Assembly (NCBI RefSeq): GCF_002847345.1
Contig: NZ_LXFV01000006.1
Location: 243,022-307,021, forward strand
Length of the DNA stretch: 64,000 nucleotides
DNA from: Pectobacterium peruviense
Lineage (GTDB): Bacteria > Pseudomonadota > Gammaproteobacteria > Enterobacterales > Enterobacteriaceae
Direction of reading: 5' to 3'
The notes under the pieces: model-generated
The model's database searches: none
The model's input: the letters and a program-made list of their open reading frames with translations, nothing else
Told to the model about the DNA's origin: nothing
Shown here: one piece after another, positions 24,304-33,679 of the stretch
How the letters are laid out: every line of letters starts with the position of its first letter
Numbering within the stretch: position 1 is the stretch's first letter
Made by a program: the position numbers and the translations under genes

Positions 24304-25278
24304 TTAAAAATTAGTGGTAGATAACAACCGCTGGCCACGACGTTGGCAGCAACTGTAGGGCTGCCAAAGGGCATAGGCTGCATTGCCATTCTCAGCTGAC
24401 ATGTGGTCACCATCAGGGAATACGGCGCATGAGGACGTTAGCTGTGGAGACAAACGCTGCCACTTGTGATTGTTGGTGTTTTCCACGACAGGTTCGGGAG
24501 GCCAATACCCATCACGGCGGGAGCCTGTCAGGGGCTGATAGACGTGCAGTTGACCAGAGCGAGTAATGATGTCCGCCACGCGCTGAGCGACCACAGTTGA
24601 CGCTTTATCGTCATCGGTATGCTGGATAAATCCAGAGCGGGGATAAACATTCCCCCACATATTTCCTGATGCCATGCTACCGACTTCACGCTGGCCAGGA
24701 ATAAGTGCCTCTGGATACAGTGATTCAGGAATTCCCGTTCGCCAGGCGAGAGAATCTAGCGTGCTCAGAAAATACGGCATGAGCGGTGTGGCGACACTGT
24801 CGCAGGAATAACCGGGAATTTGTCCACCGATAAGTGTCGAGGCTGGGTGACCTATTGCATCCGCATACCTAAATTTGATGTTGGATTTTCTTCGTCCAGG
24901 ATCCTTAATGTCTGCTGCGTTACCACCGCCGGCAGTAACACCAGTTAATCCACTGGTAATCGTACTTTCCAACCCTCCAGCACCCTGGCTGACTGGAGAT
25001 ATTTCTGTCCAAGGGTTACCTCCTGGAGCCATGTATGTGGACACGACCGCATCGGGAATAAAGTGGGACACCTTGACGGACGTTCGTATGGTGCAACCGA
25101 AATTCGTGCAGAACAGCCAGTAACAAATGCCACTGACACGCCAGCTGATACATCCAGGCGAAATAGCGCTGGCAACAATCTGCGCGGTATTAACGGCAGC
25201 AATAGCGGCAGGCTCACATGCCGTCGTAAGCATAATGCCAACAGCAAGTGGACGGAGTCGGGTTCGCCATTTACTCAT
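24304..25278 (-). CDS. TIGR03756 (PFL_4710) conjugative element protein, TraU-like
   Basis: 324 residues from ATG 25278 with GGGGGAG; the frame continues upstream but overlaps the preceding gene, and the signal peptide begins here (MLTTACEPAAIAAV). The exported protein is Cys-rich, with the signature CISWRVSGICYWLFC near residue 45 and PDAVVSTYM. This pattern is shared with TraU-type periplasmic pilus assembly factors. It overlaps the TIGR03757 stop by eight bases, showing one operon. Confidence 0.85.
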   Translation of the reverse strand: MSKWRTRLRPLAVGIMLTTACEPAAIAAVNTAQIVASAISPGCISWRVSGICYWLFCTNFGCTIRTSVKVSHFIPDAVVSTYMAPGGNPWTEISPVSQGAGGLESTITSGLTGVTAGGGNAADIKDPGRRKSNIKFRYADAIGHPASTLIGGQIPGYSCDSVATPLMPYFLSTLDSLAWRTGIPESLYPEALIPGQREVGSMASGNMWGNVYPRSGFIQHTDDDKASTVVAQRVADIITRSGQLHVYQPLTGSRRDGYWPPEPVVENTNNHKWQRLSPQLTSSCAVFPDGDHMSAENGNAAYALWQPYSCCQRRGQRLLSTTNF

Positions 25279-25678
25279 GACTCCCCCTTTCTTGCATTTT
25301 ATATGTAATAGCCATGGCAACATCAGCGGTGCCGTACACCACGTAGCGATCGTCAAAAACGACAGCAGGATATTTTTGTACGCCAATTTCCCATGCATGC
25401 ACCACGCCACGATAGGCCGTTTGCAGATCCTTCTCATGCTGTTGCCACTGTGGGGAACGCATGACAGCCTGAGCCTGCCCTGTCGCTTGATCCATCGAGG
25501 CTGAAAATTCGCCAAACACTGCACGCTGCAGTCGCTCCGGCGCATCCAGCCAAACTATTTGCGTTTCTGGTGTCAGATTGCTGGGAGGATGTTGCTGGTC
25601 GGTATAGACCACAGGGTTGGCCAATAATGGGGCAGGTAAAAACAGGAGAAGAAAAGCATAGATTTTGCTGTTCATCAC
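25271..25678 (-). CDS. TIGR03757 (PFL_4709) conjugative element protein
   Basis: 135 residues, ATG 25678 with AAAGGAG. Signal peptide (IYAFLLLFLPAPLLANP), then a TrbC/TraW-like thioredoxin-type fragment with WLDAPERLQRAVF and the KYPAVVFDDRYVVYGTADV end, as in the family. First gene of this sub-operon, upstream of TIGR03756/55. The 191 bp to the divergent 25870 gene hold the promoters of both. Confidence 0.8.
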   Translation of the reverse strand: MMNSKIYAFLLLFLPAPLLANPVVYTDQQHPPSNLTPETQIVWLDAPERLQRAVFGEFSASMDQATGQAQAVMRSPQWQQHEKDLQTAYRGVVHAWEIGVQKYPAVVFDDRYVVYGTADVAMAITYKMQERGSHE

Positions 25679-25869
25679 CGCACTCCTTTAGGTTAATAAA
25701 TACCCTTCAGGTTGCAGCAGGTGGGGAAGATAAGCAGCGGTAAACTCTTTTTAGACACGCGAAAATTTACATTGATAGCAGATCTTTCACTTTTTCAACT
25801 GGCTAGCGCAAATAACAAAACGTAACGATATGGTATGTTGGTCTGATAATCGAGTTAAGGGACATAACA

Positions 25870-26916
25870 GTGACAATACAATCAATTAAGGCGCTTAACT
25901 ATACGCCAGACGCCATTAAAGACCTTAAATTTATGGAGCGCGAATTGCGCGTCGGTGCTCCTGTGGCATCATACATTATGCGGCAAGTCATCGACATGCT
26001 AGATAACAGCGTCAAATTTATCCTTCCTAACTGCTGCGATATCCTTGAACCTGAGGAATACCGCCAAACCCATTTGGATCTTGCAAGGCTTCCTTACCCA
26101 GTTGTCACGTTTGAAATTCCGTGGGTTAAGGATTCAGTAGTTCCGCATCTTAAAGGCTTTCCGGAATCGCTTTCAACTAAACGCATTGCACTCTGCTGGG
26201 AAAGCAAAACGGGATTTGAACCAATACCAGACTGTAATAAAGTTTTGAATGGTTATCCGGAGGGTGGAGTATTTATTCTTCCCATTTCCTGGTCTGATGT
26301 TTCAAAAAAATGGATTTTAGGTACAGGTTACGTATTTTTTCCTTATGAAAATACAATGCGTAAAGCAGCCTATGACGATTTACTACCCGCATCCAAAATA
26401 GCTATGGAAGCATTGCGAGATTCCGGCTTTCTGAAACCGAATGCACGCCAATTCAGTGCGGAACCGTTTATCACCTGTAGTGAATTCGCAGATGAGCTTA
26501 TCAAGCAAGCAGGGGGGCGTGAACGGCTATACGCCCAACTTTTTATCGATACCCGTGATGAAGTTCAGGCGTTCATTCAAGCATGCAGTGTATTGAACTG
26601 TGAAAATATCCAGACCGTTACATTACAAAAAAAACCCACAAAAAAATTTGTAAATGGACGTCGTATCGAACCTCTGCCTCAGAAAGACCGCCCAGCTTAC
26701 ACCTATAAAATCCTACAACTCACTGATGAAAAAACATCCTCTGAACCGACTAAAATTGGGGCGGGGGGAGGTACAAAGCGAATGCACCTTCGCAGAGGAC
26801 ATATTCGTCGCAGAAATGAGAAGCTTCACTGGATTCGTCCCACCATGGTCAATGCAAATAGTGGCCAAGGATTCGTAGATAAAGACTACTCTTTGACAGT
26901 CAAAAGAAAAGCTTAA
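25870..26916 (+). CDS. unknown plus-strand accessory gene inserted in the transfer block
   Basis: 348 residues, start ATG 25870 or close by. It is transcribed against the surrounding transfer genes and ends in its own hairpin. Residues 1-260 are unassigned (early strands VVTFEIPWV, IALCWES, GGVFILPISW). The C-terminal ~90 residues carry a recognisable pattern: basic TYKILQL, then RMHLRRGHIRRR, LHWIRPTMVN and GFVDKDYSL. This Arg/His-rich end occurs in assorted phage and island proteins of unknown role. An accessory, possibly defence or toxin function is a guess from position only. Confidence 0.75.
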   Translation: MTIQSIKALNYTPDAIKDLKFMERELRVGAPVASYIMRQVIDMLDNSVKFILPNCCDILEPEEYRQTHLDLARLPYPVVTFEIPWVKDSVVPHLKGFPESLSTKRIALCWESKTGFEPIPDCNKVLNGYPEGGVFILPISWSDVSKKWILGTGYVFFPYENTMRKAAYDDLLPASKIAMEALRDSGFLKPNARQFSAEPFITCSEFADELIKQAGGRERLYAQLFIDTRDEVQAFIQACSVLNCENIQTVTLQKKPTKKFVNGRRIEPLPQKDRPAYTYKILQLTDEKTSSEPTKIGAGGGTKRMHLRRGHIRRRNEKLHWIRPTMVNANSGQGFVDKDYSLTVKRKA

Positions 26917-26924
26917 CCCACATT

Positions 26925-26955
26925 AGCCCCCGAATCAGTTCACTGTAAGGGGGCT
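26925..26955 (+). terminator. hairpin terminator after the 25870 gene
   Basis: AGCCCCC (26925-26931) pairs with GGGGGCT (26949-26955), followed by GTTCT. It begins nine bases past the stop codon and would insulate the insert from the transfer operon. Confidence 0.6.
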
Positions 26956-26977
26956 GTTCTACCACATGCGGCGTAAC

Positions 26978-27517
26978 TTATGACTCAGTATTATTCTGCT
27001 CTGACGTAGCCTCTTTAATTTTGGTCAGTTTATAGCGTAGACGTTCCGTTGTAATAACCGCGGCTTTCTCGTATTGATGTGATTCCCCCTGCAAACATAA
27101 CGCATCAGCGCTGATAGCGTCGATACTGCCTGCAGCTATCTCTTTCAGATACAGAACCAAATAAACCACATCAACAGCATCCGGAACAGAAATGTACCAG
27201 CGGGGATGATCGTAATCATCAATCTCTGGCCAACTCGTTGTGCCGGCAACAGAGATCAGGATATCAACACAGGGGCCGATACCGTGTCCGCCATCAAAAT
27301 GCAGCGCTACTGCACCTCGAGTACCGACTCGGTGAGGATGGCACGTTACATTGCACTGCATAGGCAAGCGCTGGCGAATAGCATCACGCAACTGTTGCAG
27401 CTCGTTATCGTTTTTCAGGGAAATCCCCGCCTCGCCTTGCGGTTTCAGACTAAAAAGCATGGGAAAATGGCCACTCTCCGTTTGGATAGTCGGCGTAGGG
27501 TATTTCAATGTCATCAT
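26978..27517 (-). CDS. hypothetical protein at the end of the TraC operon
   Basis: 179 residues, ATG 27517 overlapping the TraC stop by four bases. Soluble, mixed fold; segments TRGAVALHFDGGHGIGPCVDILI and PRWYISVPDAVDVVYLVLYL suggest a beta-sandwich-like domain. It is translationally coupled to TraC, so a transfer-related role is possible. No family recognised. Confidence 0.75.
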   Translation of the reverse strand: MMTLKYPTPTIQTESGHFPMLFSLKPQGEAGISLKNDNELQQLRDAIRQRLPMQCNVTCHPHRVGTRGAVALHFDGGHGIGPCVDILISVAGTTSWPEIDDYDHPRWYISVPDAVDVVYLVLYLKEIAAGSIDAISADALCLQGESHQYEKAAVITTERLRYKLTKIKEATSEQNNTES

Positions 27518-30375
27518 ACTGCAACTTTCTCCTGCTCAACCAAACCACGGGCGTTATCTAATGCTGTGGCGACCCGCATTGCCGCTTCCAGCTCCGAACA
27601 ATGGAATTCATTCATCAAACGACGTCGTTCCACTTTTTCTTCTTTTTCTGTCATACCGAGCGCCAAATACAAGCTGGGGGGAACGGCGCGGAACAACGCC
27701 TGGACGTTCTTCGATAATACGACGCCCTCGGTGTAGCATTTATCCAGCTTGCTGGCCGACATCAACACCGATTTCTGTTCATCGGTCAGGGATTTGAAGC
27801 GGCTGATATCATCGACCTCTTTCTTCGGCATAACCAAGCATAGCCACCATTCAGCCATGTTCAGCATTTTGCCGGCCGCGTCAGGGAAGTCCTCCAGGTT
27901 CTGCGTTGCCAGCCAGAGCCAGGCACCCAGCTTTCGCCACATTTTGACGATCTTGGTCATATATGGCGCCAGAAGCGGATTCACTGTTGCAATGTGCGCC
28001 TCATCGATGGCAAATACGATGTCTCGCTTCTTGTATTGATCGCGTTCAGCAATATTGTTAACGGTGTTAGTCAGTGACACCATCGTCAGTGCCATCTGTG
28101 CCTCATACCCTTCACGCGCAAAATAGCCCAGGTCAATCAGCGTCACATCAGCCTCTGGCCAGAGCTGCCCCTCACGGTTAAACAGTTCCGCTTCAAAACT
28201 CCCCTCTTGTGTGAACATGCTTAACGATTCGGCCATCTCTGCGGCTTTAGTCCGACGCTGTTCATTACGTTCGGTATCCATGGAGATATTGAGTAATGCA
28301 CGTTGCAAATGAGAGGGCAACATTTGTTCGGAAGTCGCATAGGCAGCTTTAGCCGCCATAATTAAGGCTTCACGGATCATCGCCCTATCGGCGCGCTTCA
28401 GCTCAGCTTCTTCTTTCGTATCCCCGCCAGTAATCATCATGCGGGCTGAAATCTCCATTTCCCCCAAAATATCTCGTTTTTGTTTTTCTTTATTACCTTC
28501 TTTCTCGTCGTCTGGATCTTCGCTGTCCGCATCCAACTCAGGCAGTGCATCTGCATCAATGGCCAGAGGAACATCACTGTTCAACAACTGATAAGCGTCA
28601 CCAAACAACGGAAGACTCAATCCACTATCCGGTTTGATACTGACCTTATTCACCGTCAGCCCCAGACTTTCAAAGTAATCGGCCAACAGCCCAAATGAGT
28701 TGCCGGCTTCAGCAATAAACAGTCGGGGTCTGTGGATAGCCATCACCTGCGATAACATCGCGCACATCGTTGCCGACTTCCCGGCACCGGTCGGTCCAAA
28801 TATCAGCTTATGTGCATTTTGGCTGCGATCGCCTTTATTCAACGGATCGAATGAAAATACGTCGCCCCCGCGATTGAAAAAGCTGATCCCGGGATTACCC
28901 GTACCGGTTTCTCGGCCCGTTACAGGCAATAACCCTGCCAGATGCTGTACCCACGTAAGCCGGGTATACCAGTGTTTCTTATCCGTCTCCGGGTTAAAAC
29001 ACATAGGTAATGCCCGCAAATAGGTGTTCAGTGGTGCAACGTCATACTCCGGCCGCACTGGCTGCAAGCCAGCACCTAGCAACACCGTTGTCAGCTCTAC
29101 GCATTTATGATTGAGCGTTTCCACATCATCAGCACGCAGCAAAAACGTCAGCCCAGCACGGTACAGCTTATGCCGGTTACCCAGATACTCTTTGACGGTT
29201 TTGACATCCTGGCGAACACGGCCAGACTCGGTGTTCTCCCCTACGGCATTCTTCGATAGCCGAGTAAAGTCGGCTTCCAGCTTATCTTGTGGCTGCACCA
29301 CAATGGTCATGCACAGAGTGGTACCTTCCGGAAAGAGATCCATTAACGCATTGATCTTCTCCCCCCGGAGCATTTCCCCTGTAATCGCTCCGGGTTTTGG
29401 CGGGCGCCGTAATTTCTCGACCGGCAACGCACAATGCGCCTGATTATCAAACCACCATACACCGTTCTCCACGTCCGAACGTGGCGGGTTGAACCATAGC
29501 GTTTCCGTAAAATCATTGAGTACCGGCATGGTGCCATCAGGTGTATCGCGTCGGTCAAAATAGGCGGCTTGACGATATAACGTGTCTTTATCAACCCATT
29601 CCGGTGAGGGATTAAAATGACGCAGCAACCAGCCATGCACCTGATGGCCATTCTGTCGCACACACATTACACCAGCACCCGACAATGCGCTGGTCACACG
29701 TTCACAGACCTGATTGAGCATAGCGATCGGCGGCATCGGGTCTCGGTTGTTTTTACCAATCCAGCGGTATACCACCATGCGCGTACGGCGCTGCTGACCG
29801 CGCCAGGGCTGGCCGGTAATTTTGGTGTCAGTAAACAGCCCTTCAGAACGGGCAATCCCCCGTAAGTGTCGCTCAGTCTCTTTCAGCCAGGCTTCCGAAA
29901 ACGGTGTACCCTGGGCATGTGGCTTAACATAGTTCCGCAGGCGGTCGATATAGGTATCGACATTGTTCTCATCCTGACAAAAGAACTGCACAATCCAGGG
30001 GTTTTCATCCAGCTCGTCAAAGCTGTCCTGTATGGCATCCTCGACCGTATCGCGAATTTGTTCCAGGCGCGCTTCCGTACGTCCTTCTGTCGCAACGGGA
30101 GAGACTTCATATACCGCTCCGACAGAAATGCCATCATCCAACAACAGGCATTTATCACTGTCTAAGAACTCTGCCCACGGCAGGTAATCGATGATTGAGG
30201 GATTAGCATGATTGAGCTTTACCTCATCCTGGATCGTCATCTTCCCTGGACGTTGCAGTGACGCTCGTCCAGCAACCTGGAGTGGAATACCTTCAGCAAG
30301 ACTGCCGATCACTTCATCAGGCACTCGAATTTCCCGAGAGCGGGATAGGCGCTTTTTATTAAATAGTGAGAACAT
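27514..30375 (-). CDS. traC: TraC/VirB4-type conjugation ATPase (TIGR03744)
   Basis: 953 residues, ATG 30375. Walker A LIFGPTGAGKSATMCAML near residue 510 and Walker B DIVFAIDEAH near 800, with an acidic insertion (DADSEDPDDEKEGNKEKQK) between them. It is the hexameric motor energising pilus assembly and secretion at the inner membrane. Length and order (after the TIGR03751 lipoprotein) match the PFL_4706 family of ICE ATPases. The start overlaps the lipoprotein stop. Confidence 0.9.
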   Translation of the reverse strand: MFSLFNKKRLSRSREIRVPDEVIGSLAEGIPLQVAGRASLQRPGKMTIQDEVKLNHANPSIIDYLPWAEFLDSDKCLLLDDGISVGAVYEVSPVATEGRTEARLEQIRDTVEDAIQDSFDELDENPWIVQFFCQDENNVDTYIDRLRNYVKPHAQGTPFSEAWLKETERHLRGIARSEGLFTDTKITGQPWRGQQRRTRMVVYRWIGKNNRDPMPPIAMLNQVCERVTSALSGAGVMCVRQNGHQVHGWLLRHFNPSPEWVDKDTLYRQAAYFDRRDTPDGTMPVLNDFTETLWFNPPRSDVENGVWWFDNQAHCALPVEKLRRPPKPGAITGEMLRGEKINALMDLFPEGTTLCMTIVVQPQDKLEADFTRLSKNAVGENTESGRVRQDVKTVKEYLGNRHKLYRAGLTFLLRADDVETLNHKCVELTTVLLGAGLQPVRPEYDVAPLNTYLRALPMCFNPETDKKHWYTRLTWVQHLAGLLPVTGRETGTGNPGISFFNRGGDVFSFDPLNKGDRSQNAHKLIFGPTGAGKSATMCAMLSQVMAIHRPRLFIAEAGNSFGLLADYFESLGLTVNKVSIKPDSGLSLPLFGDAYQLLNSDVPLAIDADALPELDADSEDPDDEKEGNKEKQKRDILGEMEISARMMITGGDTKEEAELKRADRAMIREALIMAAKAAYATSEQMLPSHLQRALLNISMDTERNEQRRTKAAEMAESLSMFTQEGSFEAELFNREGQLWPEADVTLIDLGYFAREGYEAQMALTMVSLTNTVNNIAERDQYKKRDIVFAIDEAHIATVNPLLAPYMTKIVKMWRKLGAWLWLATQNLEDFPDAAGKMLNMAEWWLCLVMPKKEVDDISRFKSLTDEQKSVLMSASKLDKCYTEGVVLSKNVQALFRAVPPSLYLALGMTEKEEKVERRRLMNEFHCSELEAAMRVATALDNARGLVEQEKVAV

Positions 30376-30785
30376 TACAGCGCCTCCACGCGTTCACCCG
30401 GCATCGCATACTGAGTCTGGCTATAGAACGGAAAGACCGTGCTGTACCCGGGAACGGGTGTACTGCCCTCCGTCAAATGAGGGAAAATGTATATCACCAT
30501 GTCTGGATTCGGCAGACGGGGGAACTGTTGGCTGATTTCACTCTCCTGAGTGCGACTGTAGCTCCGATCGTCATGTAAAGACGCCTGGTTCTCCCCGGTA
30601 CTCAGCGGTCGGCGTAATGCCTCTCGGGCCTGAGCAGAACGTCGAGTAGTTCCTTCTCCATCTGCGCCATTCCATAACTCCAACATGGAGTGTTCTCCAG
30701 CCGGCAGCATTTCTTCTTTTGAGGTCGAGCATCCGCTCAAGAGCGCGATGACCAGCAGCGTGACCATAATCTGGTATTTAGGCAT
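30375..30785 (-). CDS. TIGR03751 conjugative element lipoprotein
   Basis: 136 residues from ATG 30785; the longer frame to 30872 lies inside the upstream gene. Lipobox signal peptide (MVTLLVIALLSGC-S) gives an outer-membrane lipoprotein, the VirB7/TraV-like role in this system. The body carries PDMVIYIFPHL and ends QTQYAMPGERVEAL, as in the family. It is coupled to TraC by overlap. Confidence 0.85.
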   Translation of the reverse strand: MPKYQIMVTLLVIALLSGCSTSKEEMLPAGEHSMLELWNGADGEGTTRRSAQAREALRRPLSTGENQASLHDDRSYSRTQESEISQQFPRLPNPDMVIYIFPHLTEGSTPVPGYSTVFPFYSQTQYAMPGERVEAL

Positions 30786-31221
30786 GTTGTTCTCCAGAAC
30801 GTCGGAATAAGTGAAAATGACCGGCAATGAGTGAAAATGACCGACACATCGGGTGACGGGATAATTCGGCAACCGTCATCCGTACGGTGTGCCAGTCATT
30901 AAGATGGCCCTGTTCGATAGCCATCAGGAAAGGATCGGTCTGTTTTTCCAGAAAACAGGCCAGTTCAAAGCGTTTGAGTGATGCGGGCGGTAGTTGTCTG
31001 ACAAGAAAACAGCCTTCCAGCACCGGAATACAATGGCTACCGACATCAAGAAACAGAGCATTGTTAACCCAGTAAAGCGAGGCTTGTGCTGATTCAGCCA
31101 GGCTTTTGGCCAATAATTCAGAATCGGACTGACAATAATGAATATCAATCCGGAGCCTGTCGGTTGCGGATGCCGTGCTAAAGATCCAGATATTTTCCCA
31201 GCAGGCGTGAACGTCTTCCAT
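30778..31221 (-). CDS. hypothetical protein between TIGR03752 and TIGR03751
   Basis: 147 residues, ATG 31221 with GGAGG. The sequence (IDIHYCQSDSELLAKSLAESAQ, ALFLDVGSHCIPVLEGCFLVRQLPP, LNDWHTVRMTVAEL) looks soluble and mixed. It is not a usual member of the transfer gene set as I know it, but is tightly packed in the operon, overlapping the lipoprotein by eight bases. Confidence 0.7.
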   Translation of the reverse strand: MEDVHACWENIWIFSTASATDRLRIDIHYCQSDSELLAKSLAESAQASLYWVNNALFLDVGSHCIPVLEGCFLVRQLPPASLKRFELACFLEKQTDPFLMAIEQGHLNDWHTVRMTVAELSRHPMCRSFSLIAGHFHLFRRSGEQHA

Positions 31222-31230
31222 TTCGCCTCC

Positions 31231-32763
31231 TTAATCTAAACCACGTTGACTGCTACCATCAGCCTGCAACGAGAAGTCATACCGAACCTTGCGACCTTTA
31301 TCTTCGTAATCAATCGCCAGTTGCTTCGTAATATGCACGGCTAATCGCATGCCAGGCGGGACATAAATCGCATCAAATGTCTGCCCGTAGCGCTGTTTCA
31401 CCCAGTCAGTCGTCTCATTCAGGCCACCGGCCAGCGCTTTGCCAAGGACGGCCTGCCCTGCGTCTCCCGTGAGTGAGGACGTCATCCCGCCGTAACCATT
31501 TGCTTGCGTCGTTTGCTGATTCTGGCTCAGCGCGCTGGCTGCCCCAGATCCAGCAGAGAGGGCAAAAATAGTGGGCAGATAAGTAGATGCGTTAGATTTT
31601 CGCTCGCCACTTATGCACGGGATCCCCGCTTCATCAGAAATCCAGCCAATACCACCATTAGCGCCACTTGCACCTTGATCATTGCCGCTACTACTGCCAT
31701 TGCTGTTGGCGTTGGCACGCGGCAATGTGCGAACGGTACCATCGGCAAACACAAACGTAATACTATTGACCTGGCCACGAACGCACGACAACGTCCAGTC
31801 ACCACTGGCAGTACCTGATACGATCGCACCTTCAACATCAGGTAAGTCAACGCCATTTGCGGTCAGGTTGTCTTTACCAATGAGTACCTTGAAGGGATAG
31901 GGGTCAGTCACAGTGCCGTTAATCGGAACGCGCCCCAACAGCGCCGTCATTGCCCGGCTACCGATCAGCGTGGAATTTTCTGGTAAGGTGTAAACGGGCT
32001 CTGCTGTAACCTCATTTTTTTCGTTCGAGTACCCTTTCACCTGTTGCTCATACGCCGCTTTCTGGCGCGTTAGCTCATTGTCGTTAAGAAAGGAGGTAGG
32101 AAACTGAGGGAGCGCTGGCATGCCAGCACTGGAAGTCTTATTAGGATCCGTTGGCTTCTGGTCTTTTGGTTGTACCCATATCAGGCCATCTGCACCTTGT
32201 GACTGGGTGCCAGTGGTACCACTTCCCATGCCGTCCAACCCTAACCCCAGAGGGATATCACCGTGCCCTGAGGATCCCAGGTAGTTACTCCCTCCGCTAA
32301 TATGGCCACCGGGATTACTCATCGTATTAGCCACTTTATCGGTCAGTTCCTGGATTTTATTCTGTAGCCGTAACTGCTCATCCTGTAAGCGCTTTTGTTG
32401 CGTGTCGTAGGACTGTTGCACACCTGAAACGGCCTCATTCACTTGTCCGGATACATCGGTACTACGTCGGGTCAACACATCATTTTGTTTTTTCAGGTCC
32501 TCATTTTGTTGGCTGAGCTTGCCCAAATCACTGCGTACCTGGTTCAACGAACCAACAACCGTACGTAACGTATCCTCTGGCGTATCGCCGGCGACGCCTA
32601 ACGCTTTAAGTTCATCCTGAGATAATCCCAGCGTCGTCTTAGCGGTATCAGCAGTACTCTGCGCCTGATCCGGACTCTGGCAACTCTTTACGCCAATCAA
32701 TGCACCGATGGCCAGTACCGATGGCACAATCACTTTGACCAGCGTATTGGACTTAATTTGCAT
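31231..32763 (-). CDS. TIGR03752 conjugative element protein, TraB/VirB10-like
   Basis: 510 residues from ATG 32763 (AAGGAG 7 bases upstream; a GTG two codons earlier is less likely). Membrane anchor near the N-terminus (KVIVPSVLAIGALIGVKSC), a coiled coil (LSQQNEDLKKQNDVLTRR; KRLQDEQLRLQNKIQELTDKV), a Gly-rich linker, and a C-terminal beta-barrel-like domain with GSRAMTALLGRVPING and FDAIYVPPGMRLAVHIT. This is the core-complex protein spanning the envelope. Confidence 0.88.
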   Translation of the reverse strand: MQIKSNTLVKVIVPSVLAIGALIGVKSCQSPDQAQSTADTAKTTLGLSQDELKALGVAGDTPEDTLRTVVGSLNQVRSDLGKLSQQNEDLKKQNDVLTRRSTDVSGQVNEAVSGVQQSYDTQQKRLQDEQLRLQNKIQELTDKVANTMSNPGGHISGGSNYLGSSGHGDIPLGLGLDGMGSGTTGTQSQGADGLIWVQPKDQKPTDPNKTSSAGMPALPQFPTSFLNDNELTRQKAAYEQQVKGYSNEKNEVTAEPVYTLPENSTLIGSRAMTALLGRVPINGTVTDPYPFKVLIGKDNLTANGVDLPDVEGAIVSGTASGDWTLSCVRGQVNSITFVFADGTVRTLPRANANSNGSSSGNDQGASGANGGIGWISDEAGIPCISGERKSNASTYLPTIFALSAGSGAASALSQNQQTTQANGYGGMTSSLTGDAGQAVLGKALAGGLNETTDWVKQRYGQTFDAIYVPPGMRLAVHITKQLAIDYEDKGRKVRYDFSLQADGSSQRGLD

Positions 32764-33679
32764 GAGCACGCTCCTTCTTACTGGCCTTACCTGATGCCGA
32801 ACTCATTTTGGCGACCGGCTCTGCGACAAATGCCAGTTCCGGACGGCTATCGGTAACCAGATACAATGTTGTCGTGTCTTCTGGTGTGCCTATTGGCCCT
32901 ACCCAACGATGCTGGAACGTGGCAGAAACAAACTGTCCCTGAAGAACACGGGGATCGAGGACGACCTTTCGACTTGATGTATTGCGAATACGCAGGGCTA
33001 CAACGGAGCGCGCCCCAACGCCCCAGGCTGACAGCGTGGTAATATCAAACGGTTCAGAGGGGTATAACGTCGTGATCTTCCCAGATAGCCGAGGATTAAC
33101 GGGATGAATACCACTCACTGGCTCTACCGCACGTAAAGGACCGTAGAGTGTTTGTGCGGCAAAACGGGTCAGAACGACGGGCAAGGGTGCGTTATAGCGG
33201 GGAGTCTTAGGCGCTTTCGCGTCTGGCTTCGTTTCCGAAGCAGAGGATGAGCTACTACGCTCAGATGATTTGGCTGGACGGTCGCTATTATCAACCGAGG
33301 TCACATCACCGCTGTACACCAGGCGGATAGGCTCCGTCGGGCCATTCAATGACGCTGTCACGTCGAGCAGAATAATCTCGCCGCTTTCCAAATCCTGTAA
33401 CTGCAACCGCGTTTGAGGAAATGCACTGTCCGCTTTGAGATAAACTGCGCCACCGGTCGATTGTACGCGTAACTTGTCATTCAGTGCCGGAGGGAAACCA
33501 ACACGAACATTTTTATCAGCAAAAATAACGCGTTCTTGCCCAATTTTTAGTGGAATTTGCAGCGGGATCCGCTCCCATTTAATTAATTCGTCAGCAGCGG
33601 CATGCCACGATACGGTCATGAGAAATGCCAGTAACCCGCGATGAAAAAACCATCGTGCTGTGGAAGGTTTCACTTTCAC
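32753..33679 (-). CDS. TIGR03749 conjugative element protein, TraK/VirB9-like
   Basis: 308 residues, ATG 33679. Signal peptide (LLAFLMTVSWHAAA-DE), then WERIPLQIPLKIGQERVIF, GEIILLDVTA, a Ser-rich linker (SSERSSSSSASETK) and a second domain with NTSSRKVVLDPRVLQGQFVSATF. The layout is that of a secreted VirB9/TraK-type core protein. Neighbouring genes overlap on both sides. Confidence 0.88.
   Translation of the reverse strand: MKVKPSTARWFFHRGLLAFLMTVSWHAAADELIKWERIPLQIPLKIGQERVIFADKNVRVGFPPALNDKLRVQSTGGAVYLKADSAFPQTRLQLQDLESGEIILLDVTASLNGPTEPIRLVYSGDVTSVDNSDRPAKSSERSSSSSASETKPDAKAPKTPRYNAPLPVVLTRFAAQTLYGPLRAVEPVSGIHPVNPRLSGKITTLYPSEPFDITTLSAWGVGARSVVALRIRNTSSRKVVLDPRVLQGQFVSATFQHRWVGPIGTPEDTTTLYLVTDSRPELAFVAEPVAKMSSASGKASKKERAHAN

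Noticed and set aside
24304..25545. Longer version of the TIGR03756 gene starting at 25545
   Set aside because: The extra 89 residues overlap the TIGR03757 gene in another frame, and a signal peptide with a strong ribosome site starts at 25278.
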